A DNA stretch of 64,000 nt, from assembly GCA_021768085.1 (NCBI GenBank), contig JAETOJ010000010.1:1-64000 (forward strand), in the 5' to 3' direction. Positions 1 through 9,190 of the stretch are shown piece after piece. The stretch is from Bacillota bacterium (GTDB taxonomy: Bacteria > Bacillota > Clostridia > Oscillospirales > Oscillospiraceae). Within the stretch, counting starts at the first letter, position 1; every line of letters starts with the position of its first letter. Made by a program: the position numbers and the translations under genes. The notes under the pieces were generated by a model, which saw only the letters and a program-made list of their open reading frames with translations, did no database searches and had not been told where the DNA came from.

Positions 1-34
1 CCTTTCCGGGCACTTTTTCTGCCCTATGGGGAGT

Positions 35-592
35 CTATCTTTTTTCCCTCCTCTCCGCCACATAATTACATTTTTTCCTCGGCGTTTTCTTACATTTTAT
101 CACTGGCGCTGACATGAGGGCCTGCCCAAACAAATAGAATGGGATCCCTAAGGTGATCCAGAAGAAATACTCCTTGGCGTGGTGAAAGGTCTCCTCATTG
201 ACCCGGCCGCCGAACAGGGTCAGGATCGGCTCCTGAAAAGCAAGATAGAGGGCCATCAAAATCAGGCCGGAGACTATGCACAACAACACCGCGCTGCCGA
301 TGCTCTTATGGGCGGCATCCCGATCTCCAGCCCCCAGGCTGATGCTGACGAAGGCACAGCAGCCGTCCCCAATCATCACCGCGATGGACAGGGCCACCAC
401 CGTCAGGGGAAAAACCACCGTGTTGGCGGCGTTGCCATAGGAGCCCAGGTAATCCGCGTTGGCAATAAAAATCTGATCTACAATGTTGTAGAGCGCCGCC
501 ACCAGCAGGGAGATGACGCAGGGGACGGCATATTTTGCCATCAGCCTGCCCAGCGGCTCTGTTTCCAAGAATGAATTTGCTTTTTGTTCCAT
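35..592 (-). pseudogene. Truncated MATE-family efflux transporter
   Basis: The first about 160 residues match the N-terminal half of MATE (MepA-like) cation/drug antiporters. They include the family start around ETEPLGRLMAKYAVP, the NIVDQIFIA segment and several membrane helices ending at LFGQALM. Family members are about 450 residues; here similarity stops near position 113, after which a basic, low-quality tail runs to a stop at 35. The gene is therefore broken by a deletion or insertion whose other side lies outside the window. I chose the ATG at 592 because AGGAGG precedes it; the frame is open further upstream, but that part is leader RNA. It is preceded by a structured leader and its own promoter. 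A transporter cut to five or six helices is very unlikely to work. Confidence 0.8.
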
Positions 593-744
593 AGATGCTT
601 TCCTCCTCTGAGCATGAGAAAGCGCCCGGCGAGAAGAGCTGGACTTATGCCTTCTGGCCGCGCGCTTTCTGATCTTGATTTTTGGGGTAAATAAAAACAA
701 CGTGCAGCAATCAACCGGACTTATGCGGTATCGCTGCACGTTGC
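593..744 (-). promoter_or_regulatory. Tandem-hairpin leader RNA, riboswitch candidate
   Basis: The 5' leader of the MATE gene folds into two hairpins that carry the same loop sequence. Hairpin 1 has an 11-bp perfect stem (733-743 with 698-708) and hairpin 2 a 9-bp outer stem (662-670 with 617-625). Both loops contain GCATAAGTCC on the minus strand (717-726 and 641-650). Hairpin 1 is followed by a U-rich run and could act as a terminator; the ribosome-binding site lies just after hairpin 2. A duplicated loop motif ahead of a MATE gene recalls guanidine-sensing RNAs such as the mepA/guanidine-IV motif, but I cannot confirm that match. Confidence 0.6.
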
Positions 745-750
745 GTTTAA

Positions 751-780
751 AATATAGCAGATATAAGGCCAAAAAGTCAA
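751..780 (-). promoter_or_regulatory. Promoter of MATE leader
   Basis: On the minus strand TTGACT (775-780) and TATATT (751-756) are separated by 18 bp. Transcription would start near 744, exactly where the first leader hairpin begins. Confidence 0.55.
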
Positions 781-847
781 GATAAATTTTCTAAAGCAGC
801 AGCAAAAGGCACGACTCCGTTCCCGCTTGGCGAAAAGGTGTTGGCAT

Positions 848-1642
848 CTATCCTGCGGAATAGCGAACGGTATTGTATACGCTGATCAGAATGATGACGG
901 CCATCAGGGCCATAAACAGCTTATCCACCGCCGACCCGCTGATCCGCTTATTCACCAACCGCCCCGCCATGCCGCCGCCGATGCCGCCGCACACCATCAA
1001 AATCAGAGCGGCCCACTCAAACTCCGGGACGCTGTGGGTCAGAAGGGTGGTGGCCAAGTTGGCGGCTTGGCTAAACAGGATGATGTAAAGGCTGTTCTGG
1101 GCAGCGGTTTTTGTGTCCATCCCGAAAAAGAAGAACAGCACCACCAGATTGATGGGTCCGCCGCCGATCCCCAAGAAGCTGGACATAATTCCCAAAAGCA
1201 GGCCAATGCATAGGCAGCTCCCAAGGCCTTCCACCCGGTGGGGTGTGATGCGGCTTTTGAAGATGGTGTAGAGCAGCGTAAGCAGGGTGATCACGGCCAG
1301 ACAGGCCGCCTGAACCGCCCCCACGGTGTTGGGATTCTCAAACAGGCCTTTGACGAGGCTAAACAGCTGCTTCCCGACAATGCCCCCTGCCGCCGCGCCG
1401 ACGGCCAGTGGCGTTCCGGTCTTTACGTCGATCTGCCCCCCGCCGGAGGCCGCGTTTCGAGCCACCGAGTACAGGCTCATGGAGAGCACAGTCAGCCCGG
1501 ATAGGAAGCTGATGGTGGACACGCTGGCCAGCCCGCACAGATCCAGCACAGGCTTGATGATAACGCCGCCGCCGATGCCGCAGATGGCCCCGGCTACCGA
1601 CGCCAGGAAGCTGACAAGCAGGTAAAATAAAAGCTGGAACAT
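848..1642 (-). CDS. TauE/SafE-family sulfite exporter-like permease
   Basis: 264-residue integral membrane protein of the TauE/SafE (DUF81) family, which exports small anions such as sulfite or sulfoacetate. It shows the two internal repeats of the family, each with a CGIGGG or LGIGGG glycine cluster (first near residue 20, second near 160), and about eight hydrophobic segments. I took the ATG at 1642 because GGGAGGAGG lies just before it; the upstream extension is arginine-rich and lacks a ribosome-binding site. It follows recQ on the same strand after a 95-bp gap, so it may be cotranscribed. The substrate cannot be told from sequence. Confidence 0.85.
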   Translation of the reverse strand: MFQLLFYLLVSFLASVAGAICGIGGGVIIKPVLDLCGLASVSTISFLSGLTVLSMSLYSVARNAASGGGQIDVKTGTPLAVGAAAGGIVGKQLFSLVKGLFENPNTVGAVQAACLAVITLLTLLYTIFKSRITPHRVEGLGSCLCIGLLLGIMSSFLGIGGGPINLVVLFFFFGMDTKTAAQNSLYIILFSQAANLATTLLTHSVPEFEWAALILMVCGGIGGGMAGRLVNKRISGSAVDKLFMALMAVIILISVYNTVRYSAG

Positions 1643-1737
1643 CCTGACCTCCTCCCGGATCCTCCCGGCCGCGGGGCCGCGGAGTACCCTGATTGTTCTC
1701 CTCACAGTGTATCACCCGGCGGGGAAAAGTCAAGGGC

Positions 1738-3588
1738 TCAAGAACGCTCCCCCCGGGCGGCCCGCCACTGGGCGATGGCCTCTAAAAAGTCCTTCCCATA
1801 CCGCTGGGCCTTCACCACCCCCACGCCGGACACCTCCAGGAACTCCTCTGGGGTGGTGGGCTGCCGGGCCGCCATGTCCAGCAGGGCGGCGTTGGAGAAC
1901 ACCACATAGGCGGGTACGCCCCCCGCCGCGGCCAGCCGGGTGCGCAGGGCCCGCAGGGTCTCCAGCAGCTCCGGATCCGCCGAGGCGGAGAGGGAGGTGG
2001 CCTCCGGACGGGGGCGGCGCTCCTCCGGCGGGGCCTTGGGGCCCACAAAGGTTACCTGCTCCCCGTGGAACAGCACCTGGCGGGCCCGGTGCGTGGTGCG
2101 CAGAACGGGGTAGTCTGTGCCATCCAGGGTGAGATAGCCCTGCTCGATGAGGCAGTCGATGTAGGAGCGGAGCTGGGCCTGGCTGATGTCTCGCATGATC
2201 CCGTAGGTGGGCAGCTTATCCAGCCCCAGTCGGAGCACCCGCTGCTCCCGGCTGCCCCGGAGGAGGTGGACGATGGCCATAATCCCCAGCCCGGAGCGAT
2301 ACTGCCGCTCCACCCGGGTGACGGCGGACAGAATCTTCTGGGCCTCTACGGTGATGTCCCGCCGCTCCAGCTCCCCCGTGCAGTTGGAGCATTTGCCGCA
2401 GGAGCCCGGGGCCGTCTCCCCGAAATATTGCAGCAGATAGGCTCGCAGGCAGCCGCTGGTTTTGCAGTAGGCCGTCATCTGCTCCAGCCGCCGGAGATCC
2501 TGTAGGCGAAGCCGCTCCCGCGCCTCCGGTTCCAGCGCCTCGTTTTCCGTGGTGTTGTTGATGAGGAACTTGGCGGTATGCACGTCCTGCTCTGAGAACA
2601 GCAGGGTACAGTGGGCGTAGGCTCCGTCCCGGCCCGCCCGGCCCGCCTCCTGATAGTAGCTCTCCACGTCCTTGGGCATATTGTAGTGCACCACATAGCC
2701 CACGTTGGACTTGTCGATGCCCATGCCGAAGGCGTTGGTGGCCACCATCACCCGGGCCCGGTCGTAAACGAAATCCTCCTGGTTCTGCCGCCGCTCGCTG
2801 TCGGACAGTCCGGCGTGGTAGCGGGTGGCGGCTACCCCCTCCGCCGTCAGGGCGGTGCAGACGGACTCCACCGTTTTCCGGGTGGCACAGTAGACAATGC
2901 CGATCTGATTGGGGCGTTGGGCAATAAACTGCTTTAAGTACGCCTCCTTGCTTCGGGGGCGGACGGTCTCAAAAAACAGGTTGGGCCGGTCGAAGCCGGT
3001 GGTGAGGGACAGAGGATCCTTCAGCGGGATCAGTCGGCAGATGTCCTCCTTGACCTGATCGGTGGCGGTGGCGGTAAAAGCCCCCACCACAGGGCGGCGG
3101 GGGAGCTGCTCCAGAAACTCCGGTATGTTCAGATAGCTGGGCCGGAAGTCCTGCCCCCACTGGGAGACGCAGTGGGCCTCGTCCACCGCCAGCAGGGAAA
3201 TGGGCGTCTCCCTGGCCAGGGAGAGGAAGGCGGGGGCGGTCAGCCGCTCCGGTGCCACATACAGCAGCTTGCACGACCCCTTGCGGGCCCGACGCAGGGC
3301 GTCCCGGTACTCCTCCTGGGAGAGGGTGGAGTTGAGAAAGGCGGCGGGAATGCCCGCCTGCTCCAGAGCGGCCACCTGATCCTTCATCAGGGAGATCAGA
3401 GGGGAGATCACCAGCGTAAGCCCCGGCAGCAGCAGGGCAGGGAGTTGGTAGCACACTGACTTGCCCGCCCCGGTGGGCATGACCCCCAGCACGTCCCGGC
3501 CGGTGAGCAGTGCGTCCACCAGCGCCTCCTGCCCAGGGCGGAACTGGCCGTGGCCAAAGTACCGCTTCAGGGCCTGGTATTTATCCAT
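1738..3588 (-). CDS. recQ: ATP-dependent DNA helicase RecQ
   Basis: 616-residue 3'-5' superfamily 2 helicase, the usual length for bacterial RecQ. Visible in order are: the N-terminal FRPGQ Q-motif region; Walker A MPTGAGKS (37-44); DEAH box (136-139) followed by the RecQ aromatic loop HCVSQWGQDFRP; helicase motifs V and VI (ATNAFGMGIDK, QEAGRAGRDG); the RecQ zinc-binding cysteines (CLRAYLLQYFGE and CGKCSNC); a winged helix; and a C-terminal HRDC domain (about 535-610). It processes stalled forks and recombination intermediates. The ribosome-binding site (AAGGCGG) is modest. Confidence 0.96.
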   Translation of the reverse strand: MDKYQALKRYFGHGQFRPGQEALVDALLTGRDVLGVMPTGAGKSVCYQLPALLLPGLTLVISPLISLMKDQVAALEQAGIPAAFLNSTLSQEEYRDALRRARKGSCKLLYVAPERLTAPAFLSLARETPISLLAVDEAHCVSQWGQDFRPSYLNIPEFLEQLPRRPVVGAFTATATDQVKEDICRLIPLKDPLSLTTGFDRPNLFFETVRPRSKEAYLKQFIAQRPNQIGIVYCATRKTVESVCTALTAEGVAATRYHAGLSDSERRQNQEDFVYDRARVMVATNAFGMGIDKSNVGYVVHYNMPKDVESYYQEAGRAGRDGAYAHCTLLFSEQDVHTAKFLINNTTENEALEPEARERLRLQDLRRLEQMTAYCKTSGCLRAYLLQYFGETAPGSCGKCSNCTGELERRDITVEAQKILSAVTRVERQYRSGLGIMAIVHLLRGSREQRVLRLGLDKLPTYGIMRDISQAQLRSYIDCLIEQGYLTLDGTDYPVLRTTHRARQVLFHGEQVTFVGPKAPPEERRPRPEATSLSASADPELLETLRALRTRLAAAGGVPAYVVFSNAALLDMAARQPTTPEEFLEVSGVGVVKAQRYGKDFLEAIAQWRAARGERS

Positions 3589-3664
3589 GGGCTCGCCGCC
3601 TTTCCACGGGGAATTTGTCTATCACAGTTTACCATACTTTTGTGGGCGGGGCAAGGAGCACGGC

Positions 3665-3697
3665 AAAAGGGCCGCAGTCCTGCGGACTGCGGCCCTT
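3665..3697 (-). terminator. Intrinsic terminator after tRNA-Arg
   Basis: A 14-bp perfect stem (3684-3697 with 3667-3680, loop of 3) is followed on the minus strand by TTTT. It begins right at the CCA end of the tRNA. Confidence 0.85.
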
Positions 3698-3773
3698 GGC
3701 ACCCCGAACTGGATTCGAACCAGCGGCCTTCCGCTTAGGAGGCGGACGCTCTATCCAACTGAGCTATCGGGGC
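3697..3773 (-). tRNA. tRNA-Arg (anticodon CCT)
   Basis: The minus strand folds as a complete cloverleaf: acceptor stem GCCCCGA with TCGGGGT (a G-U first pair), D-loop AGCTCAGTTGGATAGAGC, anticodon stem TCCGC/GCGGA with loop CTCCTAA (anticodon CCT), T-arm with loop TTCGAAT, and encoded CCA. It reads the AGG arginine codon. It stands alone, with an intrinsic terminator directly at its 3' end. Confidence 0.95.
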
Positions 3774-3846
3774 GCATTGTTACAACTTCCCTATTGTACC
3801 CAATTTTTCCCCTTATGTCAATGCGGCAGAAGAAAAAATAAAACTA

Positions 3847-3875
3847 TTGCAATTTACATGGAGCAGGGATATAAT
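3847..3875 (+). promoter_or_regulatory. SigA-type promoter of typA
   Basis: TTGCAA (3847-3852), a 17-bp spacer and a perfect TATAAT (3870-3875) lie about 50 bp before the typA start. Confidence 0.75.
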
Positions 3876-3924
3876 AATAAGCCGTATTTCAAGGAAAATC
3901 CAGATTGAGATAGAGGGTACAGCT

Positions 3925-5754
3925 ATGCGAAATGAGAAATTAAGGAATATTGCCATCATCGCCCACGTGGATCACGGCAAAACCACCCTGGTGGACGAGA
4001 TGCTCAAGCAGGGTGGCATTTACCGGGAGAATCAGGCCACTGTGGAGCGGGTGATGGATTCCAACGATCTGGAGCGGGAGCGGGGCATCACCATCCTGGC
4101 CAAGAACACCGCCGTCCACTATAAGGACACCAAGATCAACATTGTGGACACCCCAGGCCACGCCGACTTCGGCGGCGAGGTGGAGCGTATCCTGAAGATG
4201 GTGAATGGCGTCATCCTGCTGGTGGACGCCGCCGAGGGCCCCATGCCCCAGACCCGGTTTGTGTTGTCCAAGGCCTTGGAACTGGGCCACAAGGTTATCG
4301 TGGTGGTGAACAAGATCGATCGCCCTGATCAGCGCATCCACGAGGTCATGGACGAGGTGCTGGAGCTGCTGCTGGATCTGAACGCCACCGACGAGCAGTT
4401 CGAGTCGCCAACTTTGTTCTGCTCCGGGCGGCAGGGCACCGCCAGCTATTCCCCTGATGTGCCCGGCACCGACCTGGTGCCCCTGTTTGAGACCATTTTG
4501 GACTATATTCCCGCGCCGGACTGCGACCTGGACGCCCCCTTCCAGATGCTGGTGTCCTCCATCGACTACAACGAGTTCGTGGGCCGCATTGCCGTGGGCC
4601 GCATCGAGCGGGGCACGGTGAAGCAGAACCAGGAGATCGTGGTGTGCAACTATCACAGCCCCAATGAGACCCCCAGGAAGGCCAAGGCCACTGCCCTCTA
4701 CACCTTCGACGGTTTGGCCCGTACCCCCGTCGTCGAGGCCAAGGCGGGGGAGATCATCGCCATGAGCGGCATCGGCGACATCACCATCGGCGACACCGTC
4801 TGCGCCCCCGACCACCCGGAGCCCATCGAGTTTGTGAAGATCTCCGCTCCCACCCTGGAGATGACTTTCTCCGTCAACGACTCCCCCTTCGCCGGACGGG
4901 AGGGCAAGTACGTCACCAGCCGCCAGCTCCGGGACCGGCTGTTCCGGGAGACGCTGAAGGACGTGTCCCTGCGGGTCACCGAGATGGAGAACTATACCGA
5001 CGCCTTCAATGTGGCGGGGCGCGGCGAGATGTCCCTGTCCATCCTCATCGAGACCATGCGCCGGGAGGGGTACGAGTTCCAGGTGTCGCCCCCCCGCGTG
5101 GTGTACCAGGAGGTGGAGGGCAAGAAGTGCGAGCCCATCGAGCGGGTGGTGATCGACGTGCCCGCCGATTGCGTGGGGGCGGTCATGGAGAAGCTGGGGG
5201 CCCGAAAGGGCGAGTTCCTGTCCATGGATCCCGTGGGCAGCCGCACCAAGCTGGAATTTTTGGTGCCCTCCCGGGGCCTGTTCGGCTATCGCAACGAGTT
5301 TTTGACCGACACCAAGGGGGAGGGCATCATGGCCTCCGTCTTTGAGAAGTACGCCCCCTTCAAGGGGGACATCCAGCGCCGGAACACCGGCTCCCTGGTG
5401 GCCCACGAGCAGGGCGAGTCGGTGACCTACGGCCTGTTCGCCGCCCAGGAGCGGGGGGCGCTGTTCATCGGCGCGGGGGTGCCGGTGTACGAGGGCATGG
5501 TGGTGGGGGTGTGCCCCAAGATGGAGGACATCACCGTCAACGTGTGTAAGAAGAAGCAACTCACCAATATGCGGGCCAGCGGCAGTGACGAGGCCCTGCG
5601 GCTGGTGCCTCCCAAGACCATGAGTCTGGAGCAGTGCCTGGAGTTTTTGGCGGACGACGAGCTGCTGGAGGTCACCCCGGAGAATTTGCGTCTGAGAAAG
5701 CGTATTCTCAACCACGAAAAGCGGATGAAGGCCCTCAAGGGCGGCAAAGCATAA
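3925..5754 (+). CDS. typA: Ribosome-associated GTPase TypA/BipA
   Basis: 609-residue translational GTPase. The G domain opens with AHVDHGKTT (14-22), then RGITI (switch I), [12 protein letters not shown] (G3) and NKID (G4). EF-G-like domains II, III and V follow, then the TypA-specific C-terminal domain ending in NHEKRMKA. TypA binds the 70S ribosome at the EF-G site and helps ribosome assembly and stress adaptation. I start at ATG 3925, preceded by AGAGGG; the upstream in-frame codons overlap the promoter. Length and domain order are normal. It is monocistronic, with its own promoter and a shared convergent terminator. Confidence 0.96.
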   Translation: MRNEKLRNIAIIAHVDHGKTTLVDEMLKQGGIYRENQATVERVMDSNDLERERGITILAKNTAVHYKDTKINIVDTPGHADFGGEVERILKMVNGVILLVDAAEGPMPQTRFVLSKALELGHKVIVVVNKIDRPDQRIHEVMDEVLELLLDLNATDEQFESPTLFCSGRQGTASYSPDVPGTDLVPLFETILDYIPAPDCDLDAPFQMLVSSIDYNEFVGRIAVGRIERGTVKQNQEIVVCNYHSPNETPRKAKATALYTFDGLARTPVVEAKAGEIIAMSGIGDITIGDTVCAPDHPEPIEFVKISAPTLEMTFSVNDSPFAGREGKYVTSRQLRDRLFRETLKDVSLRVTEMENYTDAFNVAGRGEMSLSILIETMRREGYEFQVSPPRVVYQEVEGKKCEPIERVVIDVPADCVGAVMEKLGARKGEFLSMDPVGSRTKLEFLVPSRGLFGYRNEFLTDTKGEGIMASVFEKYAPFKGDIQRRNTGSLVAHEQGESVTYGLFAAQERGALFIGAGVPVYEGMVVGVCPKMEDITVNVCKKKQLTNMRASGSDEALRLVPPKTMSLEQCLEFLADDELLEVTPENLRLRKRILNHEKRMKALKGGKA

Positions 5755-5761
5755 AAGAAGA

Positions 5762-5792
5762 AACCCCTTCCCGCTGCCGGCGGGAAGGGGTT
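5762..5792. terminator. Bidirectional terminator typA / xpaC-like gene
   Basis: A 12-bp perfect inverted repeat (5762-5773 with 5781-5792, loop of 7) sits between two convergent genes, A/T-rich on both sides. Confidence 0.85.
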
Positions 5793-5796
5793 CTCT

Positions 5797-7233
5797 TCAT
5801 AGTGTCATCGTAATGCCGCCCTCGTCGGACAACCCGTCCTTCTTGAGCATATTCTCCAGCACCTCCACGTCGGACGTGATATCCATGGCGTCGTCCTGGA
5901 ACAGCTTGTCAAGCTGCTTCTCGAAGCCGGACACCACCTGATCCATCATGTCCTCGATGCGCTTCTTGGCGGCGGAGATGTTCTCTCCCTCGATGCCCTG
6001 GGCGTCCAGCTGGGCGTAGGCCCGGAGGATCTTCAGGGTGGTGGGCAGATAGTAGTTCAGGAAGGTGCGAAGCTGGCCCTCCTTGTTGGGATGGGACTTC
6101 TGGTAGTTGAGGATCTTGCCGGTGATCTCCTCGATGCGGTCGATCTTGGCGCTCATGGCCGCGTCGGGGATCTCGTCGTTCACCTGCCGGATCTCCCGGA
6201 GGATGTCGTCCTCCCGGGCGGCGGCCTGCTGGGCGGTCTCCTCGGGGGGCGCCTCCCGCTTGGGTTCCGGGGCGTGGTAGCCCATCTCGGTGAGGAACAG
6301 CTTACCCTCCGCCAGATCCAGGTAGCCGGTGGGCAGGATGCCCTTGGCCAGCATTCGCCGCAGATCCTTGCACAGCTTGCCCACGGACACGTCGAAGGCG
6401 GCGGCCATGGGGGCCAAAGACACCTCCCGGTTGGCGCCGATGTAGGCCAGGTAGTTGAGGTAGCGCTCGCTGCGGCGGTTCCTGCCGATGCCGGAGAACA
6501 GCATCCCCAGGCCTCCTGCCAGGAAGGGCAGGCAAATGCCAATGGGGATCAGCATTTCCGCTACGTTTTCCACCGCTCCGATAATGCCGAGGACAAATAC
6601 GGAAAGCCCAAATACGGCGCTCAAAACACTGCCGCCCACGATGAGCCCGGTGCCGCCGCCCTCCTTTTTGGCCTTCCGGCGCTTGTTTTCCGCCGGATCC
6701 CGCACGTTCCAGCTGTCGGGCTGGGCCTTCTGCTCCCAGGGCTCCGCCTTGGGCTGGGCCTGCTTGCTCTGCTGGGCCGGCCCGTACTGATAGGCGGCGC
6801 CCGCCTGGGCCTGCCGCTTTGCGCCCGCCTGGGCCTTCCGGGCGGCGTCCGCAGCGGCATCGGCGTTCTGCTGGAAAAACTGCTGGGCGGTAGTCTTGGC
6901 CTGGCCGGCGGCCCGCTTGGCCTCCTGCTTGTAGCGGTTTTTCTGGGCGGCGTCCATGCTGACCAGCTTGCGGATCAGCCAGATCACGCCGATGACCTTG
7001 CAGAACCAGAAGGGGATCACCAGCAGCATCACCCCGATGCCGATCCACTCCCCCCAGTTGTCGTCCCGCTTCGGGGGCCGCTGGCCGCCTGGGGCGGTTC
7101 CCCGGCCTGAGCGGTCGCCGTAGCTGTACTTGTAGTTATATCCGTAGTTATATCCCTGCTGCCCCTGCTGACTGGGGCCGGAGCCGCTCTGGGTTCCCTT
7201 GTCCTCGGGATCGTAACGGTAGTTGTCCGCCAT
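5797..7233 (-). CDS. XpaC-like membrane protein (halogen-hydrolysis family)
   Basis: 478 residues, in order: a Gly/Gln/Tyr-rich low-complexity head (1-50), a hydrophobic segment (about 62-85), an Ala/Gln-rich charged stretch, two hydrophobic segments (about 195-245), and a C-terminal helical domain (about 350-470). The C-terminal domain, around FLNYYLPTTLKILRAYAQLD, resembles XpaC, the '5-bromo-4-chloroindolyl phosphate hydrolysis' family. In Bacillus xpaC is usually next to the tellurite-resistance-like gene telA (yaaN); no telA is visible here. Biochemical role is unknown; envelope stress is a guess from the family. It has its own promoter. Confidence 0.7.
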   Translation of the reverse strand: MADNYRYDPEDKGTQSGSGPSQQGQQGYNYGYNYKYSYGDRSGRGTAPGGQRPPKRDDNWGEWIGIGVMLLVIPFWFCKVIGVIWLIRKLVSMDAAQKNRYKQEAKRAAGQAKTTAQQFFQQNADAAADAARKAQAGAKRQAQAGAAYQYGPAQQSKQAQPKAEPWEQKAQPDSWNVRDPAENKRRKAKKEGGGTGLIVGGSVLSAVFGLSVFVLGIIGAVENVAEMLIPIGICLPFLAGGLGMLFSGIGRNRRSERYLNYLAYIGANREVSLAPMAAAFDVSVGKLCKDLRRMLAKGILPTGYLDLAEGKLFLTEMGYHAPEPKREAPPEETAQQAAAREDDILREIRQVNDEIPDAAMSAKIDRIEEITGKILNYQKSHPNKEGQLRTFLNYYLPTTLKILRAYAQLDAQGIEGENISAAKKRIEDMMDQVVSGFEKQLDKLFQDDAMDITSDVEVLENMLKKDGLSDEGGITMTL

Positions 7234-7286
7234 AGTTCTGTTCCCTCCCGGAGCCGCCCCGCGGAGCGGGCGCTCAGATGGGATCT

Positions 7287-7315
7287 ATTATATACGTTCC
7301 GGCGGCTGGTGTAAA
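7287..7315 (-). promoter_or_regulatory. Promoter of xpaC-like gene
   Basis: TTTACA (7310-7315), a 17-bp spacer and TATAAT (7287-7292) on the minus strand, about 55 bp before the start codon. Confidence 0.7.
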
Positions 7316-7417
7316 TAAGAAAACCTTTAATTTTTTATGGAGATTTCCGGGGACGGAACAATGATGGGGCTTTTCATCCTTTCCGTCTTATGGTAAAATT
7401 CTGACGGGGGGATGAAA

Positions 7418-7819
7418 ATGAAGGTTCCGGAGCATTATGAGAGCGACGTGCTCTTTTTCTTCGACGGCAGGCCAGACGCCCTGGCCCTGTACCAGACCCT
7501 GGCGGAAGGGCTGGAGCGGGTGGCGCCGGAGGCGTCGGTGAAGGTGCAGAAAAGTCAGATCAGCTTTTACGACGGGGGGCTGTTTGCCATGGCCTCCCTG
7601 CCTAAGCGGAAGCGAGATCCCGGCCTAATGGTGAGCTTCGGCCTGGGCCGCCGGGAGTCCTCCCCTCGGATCTCGGTGGCGGTGGAACCCTACCCGGGCC
7701 GCTGGACGCACCATGTCCTGGTGACGGGGGAGGACCAGCTGGACGGCGAGCTGCTGGGCTGGCTGCGGGAGGCCCGGGACTTCTGCCGCGCAAAGGGCGG
7801 GGGCAGGGGCAAGCCTTGA
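7418..7819 (+). CDS. DUF5655-like small protein
   Basis: 133-residue soluble protein resembling the DUF5655 family; the segments VKVQKSQISFYD and EPYPGRWTHHVLV are typical. Function unknown; such proteins occur as single-domain cytosolic proteins and as domains of larger ones. Two ATGs, 7412 and 7418, are possible. The G-rich ribosome-binding site (7406-7411) directly abuts 7412 but is 6 nt from 7418, so I use 7418. It lies 57 bp upstream of cinA on the same strand and may be cotranscribed. Confidence 0.65.
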   Translation: MKVPEHYESDVLFFFDGRPDALALYQTLAEGLERVAPEASVKVQKSQISFYDGGLFAMASLPKRKRDPGLMVSFGLGRRESSPRISVAVEPYPGRWTHHVLVTGEDQLDGELLGWLREARDFCRAKGGGRGKP

Positions 7820-7876
7820 CTTACCGCCGTCCAAGGAATAAAATGAAGGAAGCAACCAACCAAAGGGGGCAAGACC

Positions 7877-9166
7877 ATGAGCCATACCGTAGAGATCCTG
7901 TCCGTGGGCACTGAGCTGCTGCTGGGCAACATCGTCAACTCGGACGCCCAGGCCCTGAGCCGGGAGCTGTCCGGTCTGGGGCTGAACGTGCTGTACCACT
8001 CGGTGGTGGGGGACAACCCGGGGCGGCTGAAGGCGGCCGTGGAGCTGGCCCGGAGCCGGGCGGACGTCATCGTCACCACCGGGGGGCTGGGCCCCACCTG
8101 CGACGATCTCACCAAGCAGACGCTGGCGGAGTGCTTCGGCAAGGCCCTGATCTACCACCCGGAATGCGCGGAGGGGATCCGCTGCTTCTTCCACCGGATG
8201 GGGAAGGAGATGACGGACAACAACCTCCAGCAGGCGTATCTGCCCGAGGGCTGCCATATCCTGGACAACGACTGGGGCACCGCCCCCGGCTGCGCCTTCG
8301 AGGCGGACGGCACCTATGTGGTGATGCTGCCCGGGCCGCCCCGGGAGTGCCTGCCCATGTTCCGGGAGCGGGCTGTGCCCTGGCTGGCGAGGCTCAGCGA
8401 AGGGGTGATCCGCTCCCGCACCCTGCGGGTGTTCGGCCTGGGGGAGTCGGCAGTGGAGAGCCTCCTCCGGGACAGGATGAACGAGCTGGCCAACCCTACA
8501 CTGGCCCCCTACGCCAAGGAGGGGGAGGTGGAGCTGCGGATCACCGCCAAGGCGGAGACAGAAGAAGCGGCGGACGCCCTCATCGCCCCGGTGGAGGGGG
8601 AGATCCGCGCCCTGCTGGGGGATCTGGTATACGGTGCGGACGTGTCCGGTCTGGAGCAGGTGGTGCTGGAGAGGGCCCGGGATCGGGGCCTCACCCTGGG
8701 TACGGCGGAGAGCTGCACCGGAGGGCTCATCGCCAAGCGGATCACCGACGTACCCGGGTCGGCGTCGGCCTTTTTAGGCGGCGTGGTGAGCTATCACTGC
8801 GAGGTAAAGGCGGGGCTGCTGGGGGTGTCCCAGGCCCTGCTGGACGAGAAAGGGGCGGTGTGCGCCCAGGTGGCGGAGCAGATGGCCCAGGGGGCCCGGA
8901 GGGCGCTGGGCTGCGATCTGGCGGTGTCCGTCACCGGGGTGGCGGGCCCTGATCCGGACGAGCGGGGCAACCCGGTGGGGCTGGTATATACCGGTCTGGC
9001 CGCCCCGGACGGCTGCTGGGTGAAGAAGCTAAACTTGGCCTCCCCGGGGGCGCGGCGGGATCGGATCCGCACCCTGGCGGCCAACCACGCCCTGGACATG
9101 GCCCGGCGCTGGCTGGCGGGACTGGAGCCCACGGAGCAGGACGCCCAGCGCAACTGGACGGATTAA
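7877..9166 (+). CDS. cinA: Competence/damage-inducible protein CinA
   Basis: 429 residues, the full two-domain length. The N-terminal MoCF-like domain (about 1-170) starts EILSVGTELLLGNIVNSD and carries TTGGLGPTCDD. The C-terminal CinA domain (about 265-420) carries GTAESCTGGLIAKRITDVPG and VTGVAGPD. The family has nicotinamide mononucleotide deamidase (C-terminal domain) and ADP-ribose pyrophosphatase activities, so it recycles pyridine nucleotides; in some Firmicutes it is coexpressed with recA. A good ribosome-binding site (AAAGGGGG) precedes the ATG. recA is not in this window. Confidence 0.95.
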   Translation: MSHTVEILSVGTELLLGNIVNSDAQALSRELSGLGLNVLYHSVVGDNPGRLKAAVELARSRADVIVTTGGLGPTCDDLTKQTLAECFGKALIYHPECAEGIRCFFHRMGKEMTDNNLQQAYLPEGCHILDNDWGTAPGCAFEADGTYVVMLPGPPRECLPMFRERAVPWLARLSEGVIRSRTLRVFGLGESAVESLLRDRMNELANPTLAPYAKEGEVELRITAKAETEEAADALIAPVEGEIRALLGDLVYGADVSGLEQVVLERARDRGLTLGTAESCTGGLIAKRITDVPGSASAFLGGVVSYHCEVKAGLLGVSQALLDEKGAVCAQVAEQMAQGARRALGCDLAVSVTGVAGPDPDERGNPVGLVYTGLAAPDGCWVKKLNLASPGARRDRIRTLAANHALDMARRWLAGLEPTEQDAQRNWTD

Positions 9167-9190
9167 ACGGAAGCGGGACGGAGGAACGGC

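Noticed and set aside
593-772. 60-residue N-terminal extension of the MATE protein
   Set aside because: The region folds into two hairpins, contains the promoter end, and a good ribosome-binding site stands before ATG 592.
3940-5715. 591-codon open frame antisense to typA
   Set aside because: High-GC shadow: the plus strand encodes intact TypA with all G motifs; the antisense product is His/Gly/Leu-rich without domains.
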